64,000 bases of DNA, taken from Deinandra increscens subsp. villosa (lineage: Eukaryota; Streptophyta; Magnoliopsida; Asterales; Asteraceae). Under the pieces are notes generated by a model, which saw nothing but the letters and a program-made list of their open reading frames with translations, made no database searches and was not told the origin of the DNA. The stretch covers positions 124,468,957 through 124,532,956 of the forward strand of contig JBCNJP010000007.1 in the NCBI GenBank assembly GCA_039602395.1, in the 5' to 3' direction. A program made the position numbers and the translations under genes. Positions 1 to 14,699 of this stretch are shown here, one piece after another (positions within the stretch are counted from its first letter, which is position 1; each line of letters opens with the position of its first letter).

Positions 1-91
1 ATCAAAATTCTCGGTTTTGTTTCTAAATTCGTTTTATTTTTCTAGTTTTCATTTCTTGCCATTTTAGTAATTTTAGTAATGATAACTAAGG

Positions 92-251
92 TCTCTTTCA
101 GTTAGATCACATGTTCATTTTAGTCTTTTTCTTCTTTCCCGTGCTAAAAATAAAAGGATGCTAGATATTAGTTTCTAACCTTTCCTTTTTTTCTTATGTA
201 TCTATCTAACAACTAAAGTCTAAAATGAACATGTGATCTAATTGAAAAGAC
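92..251. repeat. Short imperfect inverted repeat (hairpin/MITE-like)
   Basis: Two arms of about 35-40 bases, near 92-133 and 209-251, are reverse complements of each other and share the core TTAGATCACATGTTCATTTTA. About 75 bp separates them. The core motif occurs once more, truncated, just past the right arm. No target duplication is clear, so this may be a decayed MITE or part of one. Confidence 0.45.
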
Positions 252-440
252 TAAAATGAACATGTTTCATTAGATTATTCATACAGGAACTCATGGTTTA
301 TTCACACCCAATAAAGGTTTCCACCTCCTTATAAAGAAGGTTTCGTTCTCCTCCTCAACCAATGTAAGACTTACATCTTCATCCCTTTAGGGAGCCCAAT
401 GTCCTCGCTGGCACCACGACCCTCTGGCTCTAATACAAAC

Positions 441-714
441 TGTAACATCCGGCCGGCTCCACATACCACAATTATTATTCGCTTTGCTCATAAGGAGCTC
501 ACGAATTTGCTTTTGGTTGCCCGATAGAAAACTTCACAAGGATCTCACTCATCCCTAGATTATTCTCACTCAAACACACTAAACCATGGAGTTATCATCT
601 CATCCACAACCAATGCGCCTAAAACGCTTTGATAATATTTGAGGCAAGATATTCCTAATGAACCAGAAATCTCTCCTGTTCACGATCGAAGTGGGATTTG
701 TCTAGGGTATTACA
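441..714 (-). mobile_element. LTR-retrotransposon remnant: LTR plus primer-binding site
   Basis: Read on the minus strand, the segment starts TGTAATACCC at 714 and ends GGATGTTACA at 441, the usual TG...CA of an LTR (274 bp). Immediately inside it, on the same strand, lies TTTGTATTAGAGCC, close to the initiator-tRNA-Met primer-binding site (TGGTATCAGAGC). No coding sequence follows, so this is a truncated 5' end. The family cannot be assigned. Confidence 0.5.
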
Positions 715-3018
715 AACAAGATCTAATCGAGCTTCTACAACCCTCGTTTTATGGATCTATATTCATGTTCTTAAGACCGTACATAAGAGATAGGTTATAG
801 TTATGAAAAAGTGTTTCCATATTGGCATAACGTAGGCAGTTAAGTGATCACTACAAATATATGTAATTTGTCTGTATGTGAGGTTTAATTTGAAAACAAC
901 GATTGTAGTATTATGGTTGATGGAAAATAAAAAATAAAAAATATAATAGTTGTCTCGTGTCGATTATACTGCTTAGGAAATGGCCTATCACGCCCCCTGA
1001 TCATGTCCAATGGGTGGTGTCCATCGTATGGTAGAGACTCCAACCTCGACATACCACGCCCACCGAGAAATAACCCCTCACGTTCGAAATTATAGAAGAT
1101 CCCCTTTAAGCTCAAACAATTCCATCAAATTGAGTATGATTGTATGTGTGATAGCATCTACTATGTCAGGAATATCAATGAGTCAGATTATTGCAATTGC
1201 AGAGGATACCATTTTTTAGTTTCTAGGGTCTATTTCTTAGTTCAAGATCCATCTTACTAATCTGGAATCAAAGAATTAGTAGATCTCTTCTGCCCAAAAT
1301 GGCAATGGGCTTGGGTTATGAACTTATAATCTATAATCTGATTATCACGTCGATTCTATGATATAAGTTTATCTTATACCAAACCAGACCGGAATAGGGT
1401 TATATACATTCTCATTTTTTAGAAAGGGGCATTTGAGCGTATCTAAATAGATAGTATGTTTACATATGGATCCTTATGTCGTGTGCACGAATCTACATGT
1501 TTGCTTGTAATCGGTGGTAGGTGTTGAAGCAAAATATTTTACTTTTAACCAAGCATAGTCACTATACTTTCTACTTTTTGATTTACATTTATAATACTCA
1601 CGAACTTCACTTTTTCTAAAAGTTATCATGTCAAATCTGATGGTTGGCATAAACATAAAGGGATTATCTAACTATCTAGGATATTGTCCCAACCAAGAAA
1701 AAGGTTTGGAACTCTCTAGGGGACCAAAATAGTCTCAAGGGCTTTCGATTAAAGATATAAAGGATGTAGTGTTATAATTGTTTTAGCTCATCATTTCCTT
1801 TTCTTTTCTTTTTTTAACGGCAAATTAATATTTAGACCGAATTATATCACTGTAAACTCACTATCTCCAACTAAAATGACAAAATCTATCAAGTGACTAC
1901 TCTCACATTCACATTAGATACATATTCAATGTATTAATATAGGGGGTAAGATGCATGAAAAACATTGTTGTGTCTAAAACTATAAAAACATCAATACACT
2001 ACATAATAGTGTGTATCATATTCATTTTTTGATTAAATTATTTTTTGTATTATATAATTATTTTACTTATACTGGATTATTTCTTTTTACCAGAATGGTA
2101 TTTTTTTACTTTTTTCTTTTTGTATTGGATTCAAAATTTTATAGTAGACTTATATTTTTTATCCTAATGTTTTTACAATTTTAGACAAAAGAATTACTTT
2201 TATCCGATCATGTCCGTTAGTATCGTTACATCCAATAATCAAGACCCACCCTTCAAGAAGTGAATTGATTTGGCTAATTTTGTACCATCGATGGGTTCAT
2301 TTGAGTTTCATTATATGACATGTTGCGTAACATATTAAAAGTCGCATAACAGATGGACCTTTTTTGAAATTTTTATGAAATAAAACATGTTTTGACGTTA
2401 GTCTATTCGGTCAAAACTCGTTTCAATAGGCTACCAAAATCATTCCACTCGTTCGGCCTGAAACGAATCAGGCTTATCAAGCATCTCTCTTTAACCCTTC
2501 CAACAAATTGCTGACTTATCGCTTGGTACTTTTCCAAGATATCAATTTAATGTAACTAAAAAAGCCTTCAATGGAGCAGCAATATGAGATGCTTAGAAGA
2601 TGGACAGGTTACAAATTTCAAGTTCATTTTCAATCGATCCAGCTGCCCTTTTTCAATCTCTTCTTTTCTATTGCGTGTTTGTCACGAGTTTGAAAACAAA
2701 ACATACACAGAACAACATTATACCTTTTGAACAGTTTTTCGTTTACATACAGATGAAGATTGAGAAATTAATAAATTACACCCGTTATGGGGGACCCAAA
2801 AGTGAATATGATCCTTCATGAAAAAAGAACTCCTGCAGACACAGGACAGCAAGTGTTAGCCAAACTTCTACTAGATTGAAATGACTCGAGCCGTGAACAT
2901 GCCATTCTTGATTATAAAGTTGTTTGAGTTTGGAGTTTGATAATTTCAATATAACTGTGATATATGTTTGCACATATCTAAACTATTAACTGCCAGCTAT
3001 GCCACCAAGAAGATCACG
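715..3018. other. Intergenic, no gene recognised
   Basis: Only short, low-complexity open frames are present. At about 1806-1830, on the minus strand, is an oligo-T/AACGGCAAATT junction resembling the 3' tail of the SINE family at 23.7 kb. The rest is AT-rich with no recognisable protein or structural RNA. Confidence 0.5.
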
Positions 3019-3023
3019 TTCAC

Positions 3024-3380
3024 CTAGAGATGTTCATAAACCTTCTGAACGAACCAAACCACCCAAATCAAAGAAAGTCGGCCGGTTTGAAAATTGAGAC
3101 TTATAGTTTTGACAGTTTGATAGCTTACAATCAGGCCAACAATTTCAAAAGTGGAACACACGTTAACCTTTTTTTTCATTTTCTTTTAATTTTTGAATAT
3201 GTATTATATTCATGAACATCTAACTAATGATTTTGAAAAAAAAAAAAAAGTTCAAGCCGTAAAACCCAGCCACCCACCCAACCCTGTCGGTTCATTTTGT
3301 CGTTTATCGAAACTGTAGTTAGCAGTTTGGCCACGAACTTTTGTCAAAGCCAGTCAAACTGGACCACGAACACCCCTACC
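3024..3380. mobile_element. Small TIR element, probable hAT-type MITE
   Basis: The left end (CTAGAGATGTTCATAAACC) and the reverse complement of the right end (GGTAGGGGTGTTCGTGGTCC) resemble each other and the AGGGGTGTTCA ends at 25.9 kb. TTCAC flanks both sides (3019-3023 and 3381-3385), shorter than the 8 bp expected for hAT. The interior is rich in CCGGTTTG/AACCAAAC-type sequence and has no coding capacity. Confidence 0.35.
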
Positions 3381-3524
3381 TTCACGTGATATGAGTCATA
3401 TGACTCAACTTCCTTTATAAAGTGACAATTAAATAAATAAATAGATATATTATAGATAAATAATATCAAGAAGAGAGAAAGAAACTTGGGTGTACCTTCA
3501 ATTCGAGGAGGTAAAAAGCATATA

Positions 3525-6500
3525 TCAAGAAGGGAAAGCAAAAACTCTATCGGTGATCTTGGTTCGGCAAATTGGACATTCGGTACAAGCAAGTGAACAA
3601 GATTTACACACTGCAAAAATGTTGAGGTATAAAAAAGGTTAAATACCATCAATCATGGTTAAGTATAATGAGAAGTAACGAGTATTGAAAACGTAAGGAC
3701 GTTTAAAGAAACTTACAACTAAAATGACGGCAGGGAAGAAGCATTGCTGTTGTCGGTGACTCGAAGCATACTTTACATACATGGGAATTTGCATCTCCAT
3801 TGCCAACATAATTAACCTCCTTTTCCTTCATCTCTTGCATTCGAGCCTGAGCATATGGTAATTATGAACCAAGAAAGCAATGGAAAAGCTATAAACTAGA
3901 GGTGACATTTTCGACCCGTTTATTTATGAGGTAAATTTACGTTATGTCTGATGTGTAAAAGGTAAAAAAACAATGGTCCAAGGGAAACAGGCCAAACAGT
4001 TTAAAAGCCAACGAAAGTGTATTTCTAGTGCTTAAATTTCCTAAATTATTTTCAACAAACAATTATATTAATATTTAAAAAATAAAAATAAAAAATTATA
4101 TATATAGTTATAATTGATGCACGAATTGTTTATAAAATATCCAAAAATAAGTTGGACAAACATGTTTTAACCCCTACAAAAAGAATGTCTTGACCCATCA
4201 GCCAGCACCCCATTTTGCCACCCGTACTAATAATTTACGTTATAGTAAATTAGAACAACTGTATGTACCTTCAAACGAGCAACAAGGGGCTCTTCCTTAG
4301 TCACATTCTGAGCTGTTTGTGAAACATCTGAAACGTGCCTCTCCTTAAAAACTGAATTATTTCGATCGCCAGTTTCTACTTTCAGGTTATTCACATTTTC
4401 AGATCTCTCGTTAAGACTTCCATTACTGTTTGTTTCAGGGACAACAGTTTTTGCTTCTTTCTTCAGTTGAGCAACAAGAACCCACATGTTTGCCAGATCA
4501 TTTTCCAAAGCTGCTTCCTTTTTCTTCGACTCCTCAGCTTTCTTCCTGTATTCCTCTTCTATCAGTTCCTTCTCAGACAAGGCAGCCTCAAGCTTTGCCT
4601 CCCGTTGCCTCCTTGCCTGCAACTCCATTCTTAAATCTTCCACGTCAAGGCTCCATGAGTCAAACTCATCATAGGCGTCCTTGACTCGGCCAGAGGAACG
4701 TCCTTTTCGACCCGGTTTTACAGGGTCATACTTGCGGTTACCGCCATTTGCAGATTTGGAGTTCGCCGACTCACAAGCAGCCACCAATTCTTTCTCAAGT
4801 TTTGCATTCTCCAGTGACAGCTTGGTGACTTCACCGGCTAAATTCTTGAGTTCAACAGCAGCAGCAGATGCGAGTTCTTTTGCGTAAGAGGCTTCCTCTG
4901 ACAGTTTCTGATTCTGCACATATAATCCACTGTTCTCCTCTAGAATTTGAACATGCTCTAGCTTTAGTTTTTCATTCTCTACCTCCTGATTAAAAGAGAA
5001 AAAAAAAATCAGAGAACAAGTCAGCAAAACCATATCACCCTTTCTAAATTCTAAATTAGAAATAATGGTTGAAACTACCAAAAAGGGAAGGGGCTAAAAA
5101 AAGGGGTGTAAAGCAGTGAATTTGACAATTTCAAGCAAATTGTGTTATGAACGATTGATTGGGCTGTGTTTTATTCTAAAAGGGTTGAATTGACACTTTT
5201 AACTAAAAAGGGAAGCGGTCAAATTAGTTTTGCGGGTCATGGTTACCAAAAAGGTATCGCGCTAAAAAAGAGGTGGAAAGCAGTAAATTTGACAATTTAT
5301 GAACGATTGATTGTGTTATGTTTTATTCTAAAATGGTAGAATTGAAATTTTTACTAAAAAGGGAACAGGTCGAATAGGTTAAACATAAAAGTTGTAATTT
5401 TAATGCATAAAAGCTACTAAACATTCTATCCAAAAATAAAGTTATTATCGTAATAATATAGTGTTTGTAACAACAAATTATTAATTCTTAAGGTCTTAGA
5501 ACGATAAAATATAGGCTACAAGTCAGCTCCTAAAGCATTCCATTCAAAAATATAAATTATATCTTTGTAATCATATTTAATGGATTAATTATCTATAGAA
5601 TGACTCTATTCATTACAGCTCCAAACTGTTACGGCATTACCAATCCACCTTTCTTAGCACTTCTAAAAAACAGGAAGTCAAATGAGAATATCAAATGTAT
5701 TGAACCAGCACTGAAAATCATAGTACACTAGAAGTTAGAAGTCTAATAAACATAACAAATTTTGCAACTGATGCTTCAGCATATCACTTGAGCAAATATC
5801 AAATAATACAAGATTCAAAACCAAATGAATGCAAAATATTTCTCAAATATTGACATGGAGGCAGAACATAGTTCTTGCTATTAAGCAAGTAAACAAGCAA
5901 ACCCACACAAGTAGATCATAGTAAATAGTAATCACCTGAATCTTAATTTTAGTCCTCAGCCCATCAATGTACTCTTTGGATCCATGATGTTCTGACGAGA
6001 CCTTTGGTTTCTCATTAGCAATGGCCAGCTGTTGTTCAAGCAACATGATTCTCTCATGGAGTTCTTTGTTTTCTACACACTGTAATAAAGAAAAAAAGAA
6101 TAAGTTTAACTGTTTAAATGGACCAAATGCAAAACCATGCATACTATATGATCTGTATAGATTGCTACAAGTCTCAGCAATAAAGGAAAGATTAAATACC
6201 TTGTTCTGCAATTCTTCCTGAAGGATGCGGTTATCTGCTGACTTGAGCTGCAATCAAGAAGAATGATGGAAAATTATACAAAAATGTCACTACCATGTAC
6301 ACAGCTGGAATCAAACTTCTGATTGGATATTATGTTAACCATTACTGGTATCTTAAGAAGCATACTAACCTCTAGCTCAAAACCCTTTTCATCACATTGT
6401 GTCATTAATTTCATCATCGTCTGTTTTAGAAAGAGTGAAAAAAAGTAAAAGTCAGTAAATTTTGATAACGTAGAGGTTGCGGCAATTACAGAGAAAACAA

Positions 6501-9500
6501 ACTTTAAAGAACAAAATGGGAAAAACTGTACCTGCTGCATATCAGACAACGATGTATTGGAAATTGAAGCTTCATTGCTTTCAACGATCTGTTTCTCTAT
6601 AGCACTCATTTGCTTTCTTTTTTCTTCTATTTCAAGTTCCATTTGTTCTATCTGGGGGTCAGCATATGTTTATAAGTAATCTATCCAAGTGCACATTTTG
6701 ATAACTAAATTTTGCACTCCCTTTGGGTAATATCTAGACAAACACTATGCTTAGCTAAGCCAGGTATTAAAGTTGATGGATTATGACAAAAGTGCAAACT
6801 GTATATCCAATGTTATTTGCATGATATCATACACAAATTCAATTTGTTCAGTTATACAGCATTACTAACTTACTGTTTCTTCCATTTACGCGCCAGCATT
6901 GAAACAACTTATTGACACAACTGTTATCTGAATTAGACACAATGTATGTAATGTATGTGAGAGAGAAAGAGAGGAACAAAACTTTACTTGGGTTTTTGAG
7001 CTCTCAGGATCATTTGCAGACTGTTCCACTAAACGTTTCAAGGTACTACTATTGAATGCAATCTCTCCTGCAAGCATCTTCACTCTCTCCACTAGAAGAT
7101 CCATCTCATCTATTGAGAGTCCACCCTATGGTCAAACAAACATGATTAAAACTAATGTTTATACTTTTTGTATCTTGGAGAAACAAAAAAAATGGCTGTA
7201 CACTTTCTATGAAACTGGACATGAGACAATCATTGCCGCCCAAAGCATACTCAAGTAGTCAAGTGTACACTAACTCCTAAATTGCTTTATTAAGAACTAT
7301 CTTAAAAATATTAGTTTTATAATCATACTTGATAATACTCATTTTCACATTAAAAAAAAACTTGACAAAAAGTGTCGGTAGGGCCTACCCATCACATTTT
7401 GACTCATCCTATAATTTCACCACAGCTGTCAGAACCACTCATTCAGCCACTTATAGTTCCAAAAATAAGTCCTAAAAGACACTTAAATCTTACATAAAAC
7501 TATCCAATATATGAAATGTCATATTAAGAGTTGAGATATAAATCCTAGCGATATGGAAAATTCATAAAAAAACCCATCAGATGAAAAGAGTGTTAAACAT
7601 ACTGTAATATGCTTCACACCATTGGCAGAACCACTATTGACTTCACCCACGTGAGAGTCGGTGATAGTGCTACCCGCTACAGATAAATTGCCCGAAATTA
7701 TGTCATTTTGAATGTCACTTTGCATGAGAGAACCGCTCTGAAACAATGGCATCATCAAGAAGGATCGTTAGGCTCAGTTTCATGGATCAAAATGCAATAA
7801 ACAAGATGTTTATGATTCTTTTTAACAGCAATAATTTAAATAAAACAACAACCAAACTTCAAGCAAGAAGCTAGAACAAAATACACCACAAACCCGCACC
7901 ATAAACTAAAGGAACACCAAGCAAACCGAAAAAAGACACAACCTACAATGAAAGCCTGAAGTTAAGCCTAAGGAAACTTAAGCACCACCACCAGATGAAA
8001 TAATTAGAAAATGTACGAAATATATGGAGAGAAATATGCATGAAACAAATTTTGTATCAAGTATCAACTATCAACATAAAGAGTTGACCAGAATATTAAT
8101 CACTTCATGTTTCATATTATGAAACCCATATCTAACTGACACTATTTTTAGATGATAAGTTACATAGTTATGGTTCATTTACGTTAACCTTTAGTTAAAT
8201 TCAATAAAAGTTAATTCTTCTTCTGCTTCTGGAAAATCAAAAGGTAATCGTTCACAATTGGCTAGGGAAGAAATTAGAAAAACTAGAAACCCTATAGGTT
8301 GACGCCACAAACTCCATCCCCAAGTACCATATTTTGACTGTGCTTCAACTATATCAATTGTACTTGAACTGTTAGATAATAATAGTAGATGATAACATCA
8401 CTGTTCTCATCCCTATTGCAGGAGCCATATGAGGCATAATGTAGATGCTGAAGGTTAAATTTGCTTGTGAAATCATGTATTACATGAAAACATATGTTGA
8501 GAAATGTTAACTTACTTCATCAGCAACAGGAATCGTATTTTTTGAAGAAACAAGTATTAGCTTTGTTAGCCTCTGAATTCTGCTCATGAGAGCAGCCTTG
8601 GCTTCTTCCTCTTCCTCTAATCGTGATTGCATCTTCACTTGTCCTTCTTCTAACTGTCGATGCAAATGTTACAGGATATAATCAAATAAGTGTAAAATAA
8701 AAAAGCAACCCAAAGCAACTTGTGATAGAGAATAAGAAAAAGAAAAAAGCACCTTTTGTTTTAAGGACATTATCTCTTCTGGATTGACGCCCACAAGCAT
8801 CCCCCTCCGCAACTGATCAAGCTCGAGTTTGAGAGCTGATATCTCTCTTTGGTACTTCTTGATCAAAGATTTTTCATCAATAATCTGCAGGACAGATGTT
8901 TTAAGAACATATAATGCAGATTTTAAAAATGTCTGTTTTATCACTATGTTGTAAAACATATTAAATGTTCATGTCATAACAAACCTTATTCTGAGAGGCA
9001 TAAATTTCGATGCGCTTTGCCCTACTAGCAAATTTCAAAGTATTATGGGTCTCCTCCATACTACTAGATGCAGGGGTTATTGTGCAGATAAGCTGTAAAT
9101 AAAAGAACATAAGACTCTTATATGGAACATGCAAAATTTATTTAGTCAGAAAATGGTGTGAGCTTATTTTGACACCTCATAAATGGGTAGAAAAAGAAAC
9201 ATAAGTGATTATCAGAAGAATAAAGGATCAAGTTTTTAAGGCTTACGGAAACATGTCCATGACCACTCAATGAAGACTGTAGAATACGGGTAAGCTTGGA
9301 ATCTCTATACGGAATATGAGATGCCCTTCCCTCACTAAGCTTTCCGATAACCTGTATGTCCGGTTCAGATCATAAAATGACTAGATATAATTGTCAACAA
9401 CATTAACCCAAATAGCAGAATCTGGAAGGTAAAAAAAACGCAGCAATAGCCATTAAACCACATGTACACACACAAAATTGCATTTTGATTACAGCATGAC

Positions 9501-12500
9501 GACCTAACATGATAAATTGATATGTATTATATTATGCAAACACTAAGGCAGATGATAACAATATTTTATTGCAACCAAATGAGCAGCTATTACCAGATCT
9601 CAGTTAAAATTAGTACTTAACAGATTTTCTAAAGGTAATGTTAGCAAAATTCATAACCACATACAGTTCCAAGTGTTAGAAGACTTTTGTTTATGTAAGA
9701 GCCTTCCTTCCTCCTCAGTCCAGTTGTTTCAGTTTTTGAGCTCTCTGATCCCGCAAGATCAATTAGATTCTAAAACACAAAAAGACAATTATTTAATAAA
9801 GCAAGCAACAAAATTTAGCTCGTGTACTAGGGAACGTAAATTAAGCCGTGCATACAAGTTGAGAAAATATGACTCCATCGTATTCGTCGCCATGGGAGCT
9901 ACTTTCAATCATCTGCAAGTTCAAATAAAGGTTAGAGGAAATTTTATGTGGTTGTCAAAGCAGCAATCAAGATGACGATGTTAACTTTGGTGGAGGTCCA
10001 ATGAAAGGAGAATGGAATTAGATGGACAAAAAATGAATCTTAAAATAGTTATTTTATTTATCAAGACATGTAGTTGCACCTGCAATTCAAGGCCCAAAAG
10101 AGCATGACATGGTAATTGAAGATAAATTGGAGGATGTATGAATATTACTATCTTTCAACATCAATTGACTCTAAGTGGTAATAACAAAACGCAAGAATGC
10201 AAGATTTTACTTTTTTTAAGAGTTAATCTTTTATCTGTTGATAATATAATCTATAATGGTTAGGTTTACAGATATCTATAGAAATCACATGTGTTTGGGT
10301 TTAGCCCGTGATGACTGGGAGCATGTGCTAGAAAAGTTAAGCCCCACGAGAGTTCCTAAAAACTAATACAGCAAAATAAAGAATTGGAGTCAATAGCAAA
10401 AGCAATTAACTATCAAACTTAAGCTTATTAAGAGATAAATTTCATGTGAATCACATACCAGGGTAAATATTGTGTGACTACGACTGCTGAGAAGGTTGAA
10501 GTTATTTGAACCAATGTGTCTATGCTCTGCAAACAAAGAGTATCAAAAAGAGTTGGATGGTATCAATGAAAACATCTAAGCTAGTGGTTCCTTCCTACAA
10601 CACATCACTTCTCTAGTTCTCTTTTAAAACTTGTCACCAAAACAACAAAGTTTATGGGGTTGTATAAACCAAAATAGTTAACTTGTCTAGTTGTCCATTT
10701 GAAGTGTTTGCTCTTGTTTCAACTCTATTTACACCCTATCAAATGCAACATAACTTGTCTCTCAAAAATCAGCTCTCTCTACTTTTCCTTATAATTGCAA
10801 AGAGGATACAAAATAACTGCTCAAGGATCTAACGGGTTAGCTCAACCTTTTTCACAACCCAACCAACATCTATAACCGTTTCAATTTTAGCGCACCAAAC
10901 CAGCCCATTGCAACCTAGAAACCATGTAACCCAGCTCAAAGCCTCCCTGGACTGACTTTAGGTGCTCTATAAAAAATATACGTGCACAAAGAGAGTCAAT
11001 AGTACCTTCACCAGCAGCAATGAAAGAGAGGGCATGCCCAGGAGATAAAACCACCTCTTCCTTTATACCTTCAACATATGTACCCTATTAATGGATACAA
11101 AGCACGATCATACCACAGTTGTATAGAATAATCCCCACAGAACAAGATAAAATATTACCATAATAAATCAATGCCAATAGCCAAATGAACTATAAGCAAG
11201 CAAGTGAACAACATAAAATGGTTATTCTATATTAAACTTTATCTATTTTGCTCTATGAAAATTGATGAACTATTGCAAATTTTAAGCGAAGAGAAAGTTC
11301 AAATGAGAAATAAAGAAAACTAATGGAACAAAGAAGAAAGATAAGTTACTGCAGAGACCTGTGCATCTTCTCGAACACGCAAATTTTGTCCTGTTGGATC
11401 GAGCAGATCATTAATCACCTGACATGAGAAGCATAAGCAACATGGTGAATCAGAGAACGTGGCATACATACTTCATATGGGCTTAATAAGCAACTATGAT
11501 ATTGGATGGGGATGCCAAATACAAATAAGCAAACTTCTTAAATGGCATTAGCAGTACTAGTAAAAAGGCCAAAGAGACAGTGTACTCTTGTCAAATTATT
11601 ATGGTATCAGTGGTAGTGGGAGAAGTAAATATTCAATCCCTTTGTTCTACACAATGCAAGCTAACAATCTCCAAATGGTGGCTTACCTCGTTATATATCT
11701 CAATATATGACACTCGCAGTAAGAACTCCCTTCCTGGTGTCTGAAATGTAAATACAAGGTGTTCATTGTTCAATAACTATATTCAGGACATAAATAATAG
11801 AGCAAATGTACCAAAAGTGCATGTAGCGTTATACATACAATATGTATGTGTGAACATACATACATGTCTGCATGTTTGAACATGCGTGTACATACATGTA
11901 TGTATGTATGAAGGGAACAGCAAACATATGAGAAATTGCCAAGGGCTTGCAGGAGTATAACTTCCACATACAAAGCCAAACAGATGGTAGATGGAAACAG
12001 CGATTGCAAAATGATGCACTAAGCCACTGTGCATTTAGAATGAAGTTCCTAAGAGAACTTACATCCTGAATGATGCTGAAAACATCCTTTATTGCCAAAG
12101 GTATTATTCCTGGAGAATTGTGATCACCCTGCAAAGACAATTGAGAAGAAAAAAGAGTTACAGACAATATGGAGCAACTAGAGATAGCTTTCAAGGGTCA
12201 GACAAACAACCTGATGTTCAGACAAAAATACCATCTACATTATATATTTATATATAAGAAGTTAATAATAAGATCAACTAGACAATCTAAACTATCTAAC
12301 TATTGCTTTCTGTTAGAGCATCTACATTTAAAAAGTTAAAGCAAAGTAGAAAACGGTATTGGCAAGTGTTTGCATCATTTAAAGTTCAAAACTAGTTTAC
12401 ATAATTTTGCAAACACTAATCAGTAACTATAACATTTTAACTTGATTGTGAAGTTTCCATAGCTTAGAAAAACCTTCCTTGACTTTTTGGCTCCAGTGAA

Positions 12501-14598
12501 GAGAAGATTTTAAACCCAGCAATACACAATTTATATATTTTATATCAAGTCTTCATCTTACTCTAAACTTTTAAGAAAATGTACAATCTTGTCAAACACA
12601 TTTTTGTGTGTTGTCAAACAGAAATCACAAATCTGCATACAGTACAAGAAACAGAAAATGTAAAATGCTTTTTAGAAGAGTGTATTTTTTTATACATATC
12701 CAACTGACTCTGAGAACTGGAGGAATTCACAACTGGTATAATTTTAGTTGCCAATGACAGCTTACCTACTGTGATCCATGAACCCATAGACTACAGTGGC
12801 ACAATGTGATATTTTCTTATATACTCCACGATTATCAACACTGACACACTGATATTTTCTGCCCTGCTACAGAACTGTCCGCATAGGTTCCTATAAATAC
12901 ACTTAATAGATTTTTGGCTAATGGACAATCATATTTGCAGCAGGGCTTCTATTTTAATTGAGGGAAGCAGAATTCAGTGTGACTAGGCATGTTCTTACAA
13001 AACTCTGCAGGCATTTCAGTAACAAGTCCTTAATCCCAATCCCAAACAAGAAGGAGAGGCTAAAACTCGCACACCCTTCCATAAGGCCAGCTCCCCTGTT
13101 ACACTCCACTCATGCAAGGCTTTCTTTACCACTTTTCCCCATGTAAATATATTGGCCAACCTCTACCTCACCTAACAATCTTTATCTTGGTACAAATCTC
13201 GCTTCTAAGTTCTAGACAATCCATTCATCGTCTACTTTAGAGTGGTGTGTAGCAAACAACCACTAACAGTGTTGTTTGTGTTGCCTGAACTTCCCAATAT
13301 GGTGCCATCCCAACACATATATCCTCGTTTTATCCCATTTGTCATGTGGCCACACATCAGTCTCAACATTCATGCAAGTAAATGAGCAAGAAAAAACAAA
13401 ACAATAAATCATGAAAGCCTAGTTTGAGATTGGAATATTTTACATGTGCATACTAATTCTTTATGTAGCATTGCATTAACAACACATCAAGTAAAAGTCC
13501 GATTACAAGTTTGATCCATTGATATAGACCATTAGCTATTATTGTGTATTGTTACTCAGTTGCCATCTTAAATAACCTCAATACCATAATGATTCATCAA
13601 TACCATGGAAATAAATAATGTACTTACATGCATAGTGTGGGTCTTCCCACTACTCGTAACACCATATGCAAATACAGTTCCTGCATTAGTAGCTTTACAT
13701 TAACTCCAACAACAATTATTTTGCTACCACTTATTAATGTCGATAGTGTATTAAACACTAGGCAATAAATAAACTAGGTTTCAAATTTGATCAAGTTTTA
13801 CCGCACCATTTATTCCTTCCATGGCAGCTCTAATAACAGGTCCAGCAGCTACTTCATACACTTCCTGAGTTTCCGCATACGATCCAAACACTTTATCTGT
13901 AATGCAGAACAAACAAGTAACGATAACTGAAATGAACTTCTCATTCACTCCCAATCAGTGTTGCAAATTGCAATAACTTTAATATTGCTTATTTTGAATC
14001 AAGAATCCAAATTTAGTACCAAATGCATATGAAGTGGCCGCATTGTACTCATTGCGCACAAGTGTATCTCCATCTGCATACCAAGCAACCTCATCCCCCC
14101 TTTGATACTCTCTTTCACTGCAGGTATAGCAAATTCACCAGATCAATACCTCAATGTCTTCATACGGTATAAATTCAAACAAAATTCAAACAAACGCTTG
14201 GTGTACGACTGAAAACAGTTAAAGTTAAGATCTGCCGCTAATCAAAATTACCTCAAAGGCCTAAATCGAATCGTAACAGAAATGCTATCACCTCCTGCCG
14301 ATCTCGGAACATCATCAATCGACTCATCCACCATTTCATCAGCAGACTGATAACCTACAGGCGAAGGCGCACCGTAACCTCCTCGGGAGTACATCGAATC
14401 GGAGGTAGTGAGACCTAGAGTATCAGATCTAGAACCGTAACCGCTTCCCGAGCCTCCGTAAAACGTAGCGGCAGATGAGGCTGATTGAGGCACAGTCTGC
14501 TTGAAAGACGAAGATGAGGAAGACGATGAGAACGGACTTGAAGGCTTGTGGCTGTAGGAAGATGAACTGATTGGTCCTCTTGAAGAGGAAGCTGCCAT
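3525..14598 (-). CDS. KIN7D-like: Kinesin-like protein, KIN-7 family, with C-terminal RING finger
   Basis: Plus-end kinesin of the plant KIN-7 (MKRP) group, which in Arabidopsis includes organelle-targeted motors. I read 24 coding exons (minus strand): 14598-14252, 14117-14020, 13896-13807, 13680-13628, 12128-12063, 11740-11687, 11418-11359, 11084-11006, 10526-10459, 9912-9856, 9769-9665, 9351-9247, 9092-8985, 8884-8753, 8653-8516, 7737-7603, 7125-6988, 6651-6532, 6420-6370, 6247-6200, 6079-5936, 4985-4269, 3846-3717, 3610-3525. All introns are GT-AG and the frame is continuous, giving about 1042 aa, near the family length. Order: Ser-rich N-terminus (residues 1-105), motor (about 107-430) with P-loop GVTSSGKT, switch I SSRSHTIFTL and switch II DLAGSE, coiled coils including residues 733-971, then a C3HC4 RING at about 995-1031 (CKVC...LPCRH...CKSC...CPIC). 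The start is the ATG at 14598; the in-frame triplet 12 bases upstream is TTG. The Ser-rich leader could be a targeting peptide, but localisation is unproven. A partial second copy lies beyond the N gap. Confidence 0.93.
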
Positions 14599-14699
14599 TG
14601 ACCGATTCAACTCACCAGATTCAACAACCGGACAAAATCGAGGAATAACTCAATCGATATGTCAGAGCTCCACATGTTGCCTGGCAATTAGAACCATTT

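Noticed and set aside
885..1219. Overlapping frames on both strands around 1 kb
   Set aside because: No recognisable domain, splice context or conserved motif.
4430..4887. Plus-strand frames opposite the large kinesin exon
   Set aside because: Shadows of the minus-strand coiled-coil exon 4985-4269.
11770..12194. Minus-strand frames over a TGTA/CATA repeat (and the same at 17568-17996)
   Set aside because: They lie in a kinesin intron and run into exon 5; the repeat keeps the frame open by composition.
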